Part shown: one piece after another, positions 6,286 through 10,740 of the stretch
Position numbering within the stretch: the first letter of the stretch is position 1
Layout of the letters: every line of letters starts with the position of its first letter
Origin: DASXUX01 sp036504595
GTDB lineage: Bacteria > Planctomycetota > SZUA-567 > H5-PLA8
Direction of reading: 5' to 3'
Assembly (NCBI GenBank): GCA_036504595.1
Contig: DASXUX010000039.1
Location: 1 to 10,740 of the forward strand
DNA: 10,740 nucleotides
Translations under genes and position numbers: made by a program
Notes under the pieces: model-generated
Told to the model about the DNA's origin: nothing
What the model saw: only the letters and a program-made list of their open reading frames with translations
The model's database searches: none

Positions 6286-6384
6286 CCGCCCGTGCGCAAC
6301 GTTGCGCCAGCAGGGGGGGGGGGGGCGCACAACTCCACAATAGCGCGCCGGGGGGGCCCCGGTGGCGAGGACGGTTCGGAACCG
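6275..6384. repeat. G-rich block with a 13-G run and four dyads
   Basis: In about 110 bases there are: GCGGC/GCCGC around a 5-base loop (6275-6289, spanning the stop codon of the zinc-ribbon gene); a perfect 14-base palindrome GCGCAACGTTGCGC (6294-6307); 13 consecutive G (6313-6325); CCGGGG-GGG-CCCCGG (6348-6362); and CGGTTC-G-GAACCG (6372-6384). No T-run follows any stem, so standard intrinsic terminators are unlikely. The block could be a structured RNA, a G-quadruplex-prone spacer, or partly an assembly artefact at the homopolymer. ORFs through it on both strands are composition artefacts. Confidence 0.6.
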
Positions 6385-6462
6385 GGAGCGGAGGGCAACA
6401 GCTTGGGCGGGTATGCTCTGGAAACCGGCGCACCTCTGGGGCGAGGCTCCGCGAAAGCGTAC

Positions 6463-6488
6463 CTTTTTTGACACTGGTGTTAAAAAAG
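6463..6488. repeat. 26-base AT-rich inverted repeat at a composition boundary
   Basis: CTTTTTT (6463-6469) pairs with AAAAAAG (6482-6488), and ACAC (6471-6474) with GTGT (6477-6480) around TG; the single unpaired position (G6470 against T6481) would be a G-U wobble in RNA. It sits exactly where the GC-rich block gives way to the AT-rich island, so it may mark an insertion end or a bidirectional terminator. Confidence 0.5.
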
Positions 6489-6509
6489 AGACCTATTCGG
6501 GGTGTCTTT
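6482..6509 (-). terminator. Possible rho-independent terminator on the minus strand
   Basis: Read on the minus strand, AAAGACACC (6509-6501) and GGTCTCTTT (6493-6485) form a 9-base stem with one mismatch and a 7-base loop, followed directly by more T residues to 6482. It would stop transcripts arriving from the frameshifted membrane gene at 6793-7135 and the repeat island. Confidence 0.4.
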
Positions 6510-6536
6510 CTGATTGTTATTGTACGTCGTTATAAT
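6508..6536 (+). promoter_or_regulatory. Weak promoter-like pair in the AT-rich island
   Basis: TTCTGA (6508-6513, 3 of 6) and a perfect TATAAT (6531-6536) are 17 bases apart. Downstream is an ATG at 6558 opening a 61-codon frame (to 6743) without a ribosome binding site. AT-rich DNA yields such boxes by chance. Confidence 0.25.
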
Positions 6537-6555
6537 ATCATTACTTATATTATTT

Positions 6556-6732
6556 TCATGAGTGAAAAAGCCACTTCTGATAATACCTATTTTCAGCACT
6601 CCTCGAATTTTACCTATGAAAAACGACGTAGTTTTCCATTCGGCCGTTTTCAGAAGTTGCGCCAATTCGCCTATGAAAAGCAGCTTAGTTTTCGGATTCG
6701 CTGGGCCCTCGGCAGCTTCGCACAGTTTTCAG
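6556..6732. repeat. Degenerate 57-base tandem repeats in an AT-rich island
   Basis: Three related units are visible. Units 2 and 3 begin CCTATGAAAA (6613 and 6670, offset 57) and both continue to TAGTTTTC; over these 24 bases 20 are identical. TTTTCAG recurs at 6590, 6647 and 6726, the first two again 57 apart; the last unit carries about 22 extra bases. Each of the two clearer units also contains an internal inverted pair (GAAAA ... TTTTC). Because 57 is a multiple of 3, both strands encode 19-residue peptide repeats: plus YEKRRSFPF / YEKQLSFRI; minus KTTSFFIGKI / KTKLLFIGEL. The plus frame (6558-6743) and minus frame (6480-6665, TTG start) are both open. Neither has a ribosome binding site, so I annotate a repeat, not a gene. 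Confidence 0.6.
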
Positions 6733-6792
6733 CGTCTATCTGAGCCATCCTCTTGCAGCCTTGTCCCGGCTCCTCGCTTCAAGATTTCGCTG

Positions 6793-7135
6793 TTACCTCT
6801 CTTCTTCGTCCTTCTGCACCATCGGCACGATCTCCTTCACCTCATCCTTCTTGACGATCCGGATCGGACCGTTAATCGGTGATAATCCCCACTTGTCTCC
6901 GTGATCGTTCACGCGGAGGCAGTCGATACGCTCACCGGATCTTAAGACAACGGTTTTTTGGCGGCTTCTCAAGCAGCCTTTTGAACTGTTCTGGATGTCC
7001 CTGACAAGCCACTGCATCACCCCGTTCATTGCGCCAGCCTTTATTAGCGCCGTCAGCAGCACGATGGCCAGTAGCGCGATGGCTCAGCGCGGCGTAAACC
7101 AAGAACATCCCGATGACGGAATCGAGCTGCCTCAT
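6793..7135 (-). pseudogene. Frameshifted small membrane protein with C-terminal beta domain
   Basis: The ATG at 7135 has AGAGGGGG 4 bases upstream and starts MRQLDSVIGMFLVYAALS, but that frame then turns into non-hydrophobic sequence and stops at 6932. One frame over, opening after a TGA at 7086-7084, the sequence reads AIALLAIVLLTALIKAGAMN, then a polar segment, then TVVLRSGERIDCLRVND, a tryptophan-glycine turn and IRIVKKDEVKEIV, ending at TAA 6793. Joining the two near 7075-7090 by a one-base correction gives one natural protein of about 113 residues: two adjacent hydrophobic segments plus a short beta-rich domain of the L-x-SGE-x-I kind. Either the gene is broken or the sequence has an error here. 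A GTG at 7062 could start the C-terminal part alone but lacks a ribosome binding site. Function unknown. Confidence 0.6.
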
Positions 7136-7169
7136 CCTGCCCCCTCTTATATCCGGACGACCTCCGCTG

Positions 7170-7250
7170 GCGCGATTGGTCGCGCGTCTCGATTCAAGAC
7201 TTGGTGAGATTACCAATTGAAATATACCGTTTTGATTGGTTTTTCAGCAA
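7170..7250 (-). promoter_or_regulatory. Promoter with operator-like inverted repeat and leader hairpin
   Basis: On the minus strand TTGCTG (7250-7245) and TATATT (7226-7221) lie 18 bases apart, upstream of the membrane gene starting at 7135. An 11-base imperfect inverted repeat, ACCAATTGAAA (7212-7222) and TTTTGATTGGT (7230-7240, 9 of 11 paired), overlaps the -10 and spacer. In the leader, GCGCGA-TTGG-TCGCGC (7170-7185) is a perfect 6-base stem with another ATTGGT core. Three ATTGGT cores in about 65 bases suggest a regulator site, but none is matched to a known protein. Confidence 0.35.
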
Positions 7251-7489
7251 CCCAATTACATAGGTTAAAGTTGGACCTTTTTGTGACTGTAAGCATCTGA
7301 CCGAATACTACTTGGCAGATTGAGTTCCTTTAATGACGAAAATGTAAGCAAGAATTGCTCCTCTTATTATAGTGACATCGGGGTTGCGCTGCCGCCGGGT
7401 TGGTGCTGTGTCCTAGTCCGGAAGCTCGGACCGCGAGACCAGAACCGCCTGTGGCGCTACGCACAAGTTCCTGCCGAAAACCGCGACGG
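7251..7489. other. Intergenic stretch without supported genes
   Basis: A minus-strand TATAAT (7371-7366) and an adjacent AGGAG followed by a TTG codon would open a 28-codon frame, but the AGGAG lies upstream of any transcript start from that box, so I do not call it. Long ORFs through 7320-8133 on either strand are shadows of the HTH-repeat gene or plain GC-rich noise. Confidence 0.5.
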
Positions 7490-7723
7490 TCAGGCACGGG
7501 CGAACTGTTCTTCAGGGCGCTGGCGGGCAGAGCGCTGCTTGTTGGCTCTCTCAATGAAGCTTGACAGGGCCTTCCACCTGTCACACCGGAACCCGGCTTT
7601 CTTTGCCGCCGCAAGCTGCCCGTGGAAGTCCAGACCCGCGCCTTTGGCTTCGCGAACGGCCTCAAGAACATGCACACTTTTCGCTGAGTATTCCGGCGAA
7701 ACAGGCGGCTGCGCCGGTGGTCT
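7490..7723 (-). pseudogene. Frameshifted C-terminal module of the HTH-repeat protein
   Basis: One base out of frame with the repeat gene, the sequence continues as a Pro-rich linker (RPPAQPPVSPEYSAKSV) and then a helical module with the pattern EAKGAG-x7-AAAKKAGF and SSFIERANKQRS, ending at TGA 7492-7490. The main frame meanwhile degenerates into Ala/Cys-rich sequence and stops at 7662. A one-base indel at about 7720-7760 would fuse the two into a protein of about 378 residues. The module has the same residue spacing as residues 20-40 of the AT-hook protein at 997-1356 (E-A-[RK]-x-A-G-x8-A-A-x2-A-G-[YF]). It could be real frame loss, a sequencing error or, less likely, programmed +1 frameshifting. 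Confidence 0.55.
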
Positions 7724-8627
7724 TGATGCGTGGCGCGCCCGCGCGCATCGCGACGCCTTGTTGGGAGCGTCTGTACGATACGACTGCGGCACTGGTTCCG
7801 AGCAGCAGGGCAAGTTCTTTGTCCGGCATCGTGCCCAGCAATTTCAACTTCTCCGGCGTCCAGTCGTGGCGCGGCTGAGAAGCACGCAGATTCAGGCGCG
7901 TTCTCGCTTTCCTGACGGAGCTTTCGTGTATGCCCAGTTGATTGGCCAGCGCCTTGTCGGGCAGCGCGCCCAGCAGCTTCGTTTCCTCTGGCTTCCATTG
8001 GCGCGACGGTCTGAGGGCGGGAATCTTCAGGCTTAGGCGCATGTTCTTGATGGTGCTGCACCTCAGCCCAAGCCGTTCGGCCAGCTCCCCGTCGCTCATT
8101 GTGCCAAGCAGTTCCACCTCCGCTGGCGTCCATTTATGGCGGGCCAGCGTATGCGGCGGAACCTGAAGGCGTATTCGCATCTCTGCGACTGCGGTCCTGG
8201 ACCTTCCCAGCCGTTTGGCGACCTCTGCGTCGGGTAATGTTCCAAGCACTGCGACGTCCTGTTTGGTCCAACCACGGCCCCGAGGAAACGGCGGTATTTT
8301 CAAGCGCTTCCGCATCGCGGACACCGTGACCGGGTTCACGCCCAATTGCTTGGCCATGTCTTTGTCTTGCATTGTGCCGAGTAGATCAATCCAAGGTGTG
8401 GTCCATATGAAAGCTCGTCCTTTGCGCGCAGCACGCGGCAGCACGGTTCCTGCGCTGGCTCGCTCCGGGGCTTCTGCCACTTGCGCTGTCGAAAAGCCAA
8501 GGCGGCACGAGATGTGACTGAGCATGTACCCGGACCGATGAAGCCGGACGGCTTCTTTGAGCTGCTGGCGTGTTAACTGAGCACACGCTCCATGCTTTAT
8601 CTCTGTCGTCGTGATGGCTTGGGGCAC
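7662..8627 (-). CDS. Tandem helix-turn-helix (Myb/SANT-like) repeat protein
   Basis: 321 residues in the uninterrupted frame. I choose the GTG at 8627-8625 because AGGAG (8637-8633) lies 5 bases upstream; a TTG at 8720 is possible but has no such site. Residues 18-54 (LTRQQLKEAVRLHRSGYMLS and following) resemble the resolvase-type HTH. Then come five tandem repeats of 45-46 residues starting at W75, W120, W166, W211 and W256 (DNA 8405, 8270, 8132, 7997, 7862), each with the consensus W-T-x-E-x3-LLGT-x-PD-x-ELA-x2-LG-x5-V-x3-R-x2-L-x-IP. The conserved Trp, LLGT-x-PD and V-x3-R-x2-L positions fit a homeodomain-like trihelical unit with the Arg on the recognition helix. No catalytic domain is visible. 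It probably reads an extended DNA site, one contact per repeat. The C-terminal part is cut off by a frameshift. Similar repeats occur, to my memory, in large planctomycete genomes; their function is not established. Confidence 0.85.
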   Translation of the reverse strand: MPQAITTTEIKHGACAQLTRQQLKEAVRLHRSGYMLSHISCRLGFSTAQVAEAPERASAGTVLPRAARKGRAFIWTTPWIDLLGTMQDKDMAKQLGVNPVTVSAMRKRLKIPPFPRGRGWTKQDVAVLGTLPDAEVAKRLGRSRTAVAEMRIRLQVPPHTLARHKWTPAEVELLGTMSDGELAERLGLRCSTIKNMRLSLKIPALRPSRQWKPEETKLLGALPDKALANQLGIHESSVRKARTRLNLRASQPRHDWTPEKLKLLGTMPDKELALLLGTSAAVVSYRRSQQGVAMRAGAPRIKTTGAAACFAGILSEKCACS

Positions 8628-8739
8628 GTTCGCTCCTGGTTCACGTTCTGTGTTGTCTTGCCAGTTAAGCGGGTATACACCGGCTCCTTCGAGCGGTGTA
8701 CTTGCGCTAGGCTCAGCCAAGCGCTAATAGAGCGTGCCA

Positions 8740-9153
8740 TCAGCGAGTCATGGAGCTCTTTGCTGAAACGCATGATGAGGCGAGTAGCGAATGAAACTGG
8801 TGAAGGTGTACTCGGACCCGCTCGCCCGCCAGCGTCTCGAAGGCATCGCGCAGGTGCTCCGGCCCGTTCGCGCCGATTACAGCGGAAACCTGCCGCCACT
8901 TGAGATGTGGGAAGTGCGTTTCTTCGGCCGTCCGGCAGAACTTCGCTGCATTCATTCCAGCGACATTTTCGAGTTCGAGGCCGCGAAGAATCCCGGACCT
9001 GGTTGCCGCAACTGGCGCAAGGAGCGGCGTAGCGCACACAACAGAAAAGGTGTGGGCGTTTAAGACACGCCTGAGGCACTCGCCCTCCTCGCAGATAGCC
9101 CTTCGAAACGCCATGCACGTGAGCAACACAAGAAGAGTCAACTTGAGTTCCAT
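8740..9153 (-). CDS. Secreted small protein, possibly a degenerate staphylococcal-nuclease-like fold
   Basis: From the ATG at 9153-9151 this gives 137 residues ending in TGA 8742-8740. The N-terminus MELKLTLLVLLTCMAFRRA is a good signal peptide. The body has RRVLNAHTFSVV, LRGLELENVAG and then AFETLAGERVRVHLHQFHSL, which echo three landmarks of thermonuclease-like proteins (V-x-DGDT-x-x-V, LRGI-x-x-P and L-x-GK-x-V-x-L). The acidic residues of the first motif are replaced, so it would not be an active nuclease. This fold is a guess. There is no ribosome binding site; a minus-strand TATACT (9224-9219) could be its -10. The opposite strand carries a 90-codon ORF (8791-9063) that also looks codon-like and is the rival reading. 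Confidence 0.45.
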   Translation of the reverse strand: MELKLTLLVLLTCMAFRRAICEEGECLRRVLNAHTFSVVCATPLLAPVAATRSGILRGLELENVAGMNAAKFCRTAEETHFPHLKWRQVSAVIGANGPEHLRDAFETLAGERVRVHLHQFHSLLASSCVSAKSSMTR

Positions 9154-9192
9154 CTTGAAGGCAGCGCTGCGCAGGCGTAAATGAACCAGCCG

Positions 9193-9236
9193 TTGCCGGT
9201 ACGGGAAGTTAACGGTGTAGTATAGACAGGCTGGAG
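9193..9236 (+). promoter_or_regulatory. Weak promoter and ribosome binding site for the GH10 gene
   Basis: TTGCCG (9193-9198) is followed after 17 bases by TGTAGT (9216-9221, 4 of 6), with TAGTAT and TATAGA as overlapping alternatives. GGAG (9233-9236) lies 10 bases before the ATG at 9247, a rather long spacing. A minus-strand TATACT occupies the same bases, so the region may be a divergent promoter. Confidence 0.3.
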
Positions 9237-9246
9237 AAAGAAAATC

Positions 9247-10524
9247 ATGACCTCCGCATGTCAAGTGCGTTACGTGGCGGCTGCCGTTCTACTTGCGCTT
9301 GCCTGTGGGCCAAGCGGGGCTGCAGACGTGGTGGCCGGTGGGGCTGAACGCGAAGAAACGGCTCTGAAGAAAGCAGCGGAGGATACGGTAAAGAACCGCC
9401 AAGACCATGCGGTGGTTCACGTGGTAGATGCAAAAGGTGCCCCGGTTGCCGACGCAGCGGTCAGTGTCGAACAGACGCAGCACGATTTCCTATTTGGCTG
9501 CAACATCTACATGTTCGACCGATTTCAGAAGCCGGAAGACAACGAGGCGTACAAGACACAGTTCAGGGACTTGTTCAACTATGCCACAACAGGGTTCTAC
9601 TGGAAGAGTTACGAGCCCGAGCAGGGCAAGCCGAATTACGCCGCTACGGACAAAGTTATCGCTTGGTGCTCGGAGCATGGCATCCGGCTGAAGGGGCACC
9701 CTCTGTTGTGGGGGCACGAGGCAGGTGTACCCAAGTGGTCTAAGGGCCAGCCTTCCGCCGACCTGCAGAAGCAGCGCGTGGCCGACATCCTCAAGCGCTA
9801 TGGCGGCAAGATCGAGTTCTGGGAGGTAGTAAACGAGCCCTCGCATATCCGAAACATCAAGATCGACGAGCCGTACCGGTGGGCGCGAGAGGCCGATCCA
9901 AAGGGATGCCTGATCGTCAACGATTATCACGTCATGGCCGATGGCTTTCCGCCATTCTTCAAGCTCTTAGAAGACGCCAAGGCCGCCAACGTGCCCTTCG
10001 ATGGAATCGGCATCCAGGCCCACGAGCCGCGAACAATGCGCTTTCCACTGGAGACGGTGCAGACCACACTCGATCATTACGCCGGGCTTGGCAAAGAGCT
10101 GCACATCACTGAGTTCACTCCCTGTTCTGGCGGCGATCCGATCACAGGCTCGCACCTGACCGGCAAGTGGGACGAAGCCGCGCAGGCCGATTACGCAGTG
10201 AAGTTCTACCGGGTTTGCTTTGCGCATCCGGCCATGCGAGCCATCACGTGGTGGGACCTGTGCGACAAAGGCGCGTGGTTGAAAGGCGGCGGAATGCTGC
10301 GCGAGGATTTGACGCCCAAGCCGGTCTATGCAGCGTTGTGCAAGCTGATTCACGAGGAGTGGCAGACGCGCGCAGAGGGCAAGACTGACGGCAAGGGCAG
10401 CTTCGGCTTCCAAGGCTTTCACGGGATGTACCGACTGAACGTGAAGTCTCCCGCAGGAAATGTGACGGCGACGGCGCATCTGGAAAAGGGCGGAAAGAAC
10501 GACTTCAAAGTGGTGCTGCCCTGA
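9247..10524 (+). CDS. Secreted GH10 endo-1,4-beta-xylanase
   Basis: 425 residues. A signal peptide covers about 1-26 (RYVAAAVLLALACGPSGAA); C20 is a weak lipobox candidate. Residues 50-85 form a small beta domain (VVHVVDAKGAPVADAAVSVE, then HDFLFGCN) common in planctomycete-type GH10 proteins. The barrel shows FYWKSYEPEQGKPNY (117-131), LKGHPLLWGHE (148-158), WEVVNEP with acid/base E197, IGIQAHE (254-260), LHITEF with nucleophile E289, and ITWWDLCDKGAWL (333-345). A short C-terminal beta segment (FHGMYRLNVKSPAGN to KNDFKVVL) resembles a carbohydrate-side accessory strand pair. All GH10 hallmarks are present, so the enzyme should be active, cleaving internal xylan bonds outside the cytoplasm. 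A broken GH99-like frame on the other strand follows directly. Confidence 0.95.
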   Translation: MTSACQVRYVAAAVLLALACGPSGAADVVAGGAEREETALKKAAEDTVKNRQDHAVVHVVDAKGAPVADAAVSVEQTQHDFLFGCNIYMFDRFQKPEDNEAYKTQFRDLFNYATTGFYWKSYEPEQGKPNYAATDKVIAWCSEHGIRLKGHPLLWGHEAGVPKWSKGQPSADLQKQRVADILKRYGGKIEFWEVVNEPSHIRNIKIDEPYRWAREADPKGCLIVNDYHVMADGFPPFFKLLEDAKAANVPFDGIGIQAHEPRTMRFPLETVQTTLDHYAGLGKELHITEFTPCSGGDPITGSHLTGKWDEAAQADYAVKFYRVCFAHPAMRAITWWDLCDKGAWLKGGGMLREDLTPKPVYAALCKLIHEEWQTRAEGKTDGKGSFGFQGFHGMYRLNVKSPAGNVTATAHLEKGGKNDFKVVLP

Positions 10525-10599
10525 ATTTCCGCATCCTAACTCGCGCGTGGAACGTGATGAGTACACCGTCGTGCCCGAGTGACTTCTAAAACAACTGCG

Positions 10600-10740
10600 G
10601 CCCGCCTCTTTTACCGAAGCGCGCAACTGGTCGAGCTGCCGTTTTTCCCGCGCCGGATCGTCGCCGTTGTCCAGTGCGAAGTGGTGCGCGCTGTGGATCT
10701 TGAAGACCAGCTTCCCGCCTACACGCAGGTAGCTGGGATG
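10600..10740 (-). pseudogene. Truncated GH99-like/WbsX-type fragment at the window edge
   Basis: On the minus strand the frame entering at 10740 reads HPSYLRVGGKLVFKIHSAHH, then FALDNGDDPAREKRQLDQLR and ASVKEAG. HP-x-YL-x-V-x-GK-x-V-F followed by a helix with R-x2-V-x-EAG is the pattern I associate with GH99-like and glycosyltransferase-WbsX domains acting on polysaccharides. After about 10600 the sequence stops resembling the family; the frame runs on to 9967 only as an antisense shadow of the GH10 gene, while shifted frames stop at 10588-10586 or near 10530. The family normally continues for well over 100 residues, so the gene looks truncated or frameshifted. The start lies outside the window. 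Confidence 0.4.

Noticed and set aside
6555..6735. CRISPR-like regular repeats
   Set aside because: The units are contiguous and diverged at a 57-base period, without identical repeats separated by unique spacers and without cas genes nearby.
6201..6743. 180-codon plus-strand ORF through the G-run
   Set aside because: It begins inside the zinc-ribbon gene in another frame and depends on the 13-G homopolymer; only its last 61 codons, in the repeat island, have any protein-like pattern.
7320..7371. Minus-strand TATAAT plus AGGAG opening a 28-codon frame
   Set aside because: The AGGAG lies 2 bases after the TATAAT box and so upstream of the expected transcript start; no family or conservation evidence.
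7330..8133. 267-codon minus-strand ORF and the 238-codon plus-strand ORF at 7320-8036
   Set aside because: Both run out of frame through the HTH-repeat array, and their Arg/Ala/Pro-rich composition is that of shifted coding DNA.
9967..10626. 219-codon minus-strand ORF
   Set aside because: Only its first few residues continue the GH99-like frame; the rest is antisense to the GH10 3' half.

Overview
The window reads as high-GC bacterial DNA from the planctomycete/PVC side of the tree. This is inferred from family content, not from a marker gene: a Tat-exported TIM-barrel sugar isomerase, a secreted metallophosphoesterase, a secreted GH10 endoxylanase with a planctomycete-style N-terminal extension, an SUI1/eIF1-type factor, the N-terminus of a planctomycete-type formylglycine-enzyme-like protein, and a tandem helix-turn-helix repeat protein. 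Genes are loosely packed on both strands, several are short, and at least two are interrupted by single-base frameshifts. There are no tRNA, rRNA, CRISPR or transposase genes.

Left part (1-1680): an unidentified reading frame runs in from the edge. A minus-strand pair follows, a four-cysteine zinc-ribbon protein overlapping a small membrane protein. Then comes a plus-strand operon with a clear promoter and a strong ribosome binding site, encoding an AT-hook protein and an HU/IHF-type protein, both expected to coat or bend DNA.

Middle (1680-5615): a small secreted helical protein, a short minus-strand coiled protein with a nearly leaderless promoter, an orphan N-terminal piece of a formylglycine-generating-enzyme-like protein ending 6 bases before an SUI1 gene in the same frame, and two minus-strand exported enzymes: a xylose-isomerase-like TIM-barrel protein and a calcineurin-like metallophosphoesterase.

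Accessory stretch (5616-7490): mostly non-coding and the most unusual part. It holds REP-like hairpins, a zinc-ribbon membrane protein behind a perfect TATAAT box, a G-rich block with a 13-G run and several dyads, an abrupt switch to an AT-rich island made of about three degenerate 57-bp tandem repeats, and a frameshifted two-helix membrane protein with an operator-like promoter region.

Right part (7490-10740): a minus-strand protein built from five tandem 45-residue HTH repeats. A frameshift separates it from a C-terminal module that resembles the N-terminus of the AT-hook protein at 997-1356. A secreted protein of uncertain fold, the plus-strand GH10 xylanase, and a broken GH99-like fragment at the edge follow. 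GH10, the GH99-like remnant and the sugar-isomerase-like protein fit a polysaccharide-using lifestyle. The small DNA-binding proteins form a second theme.
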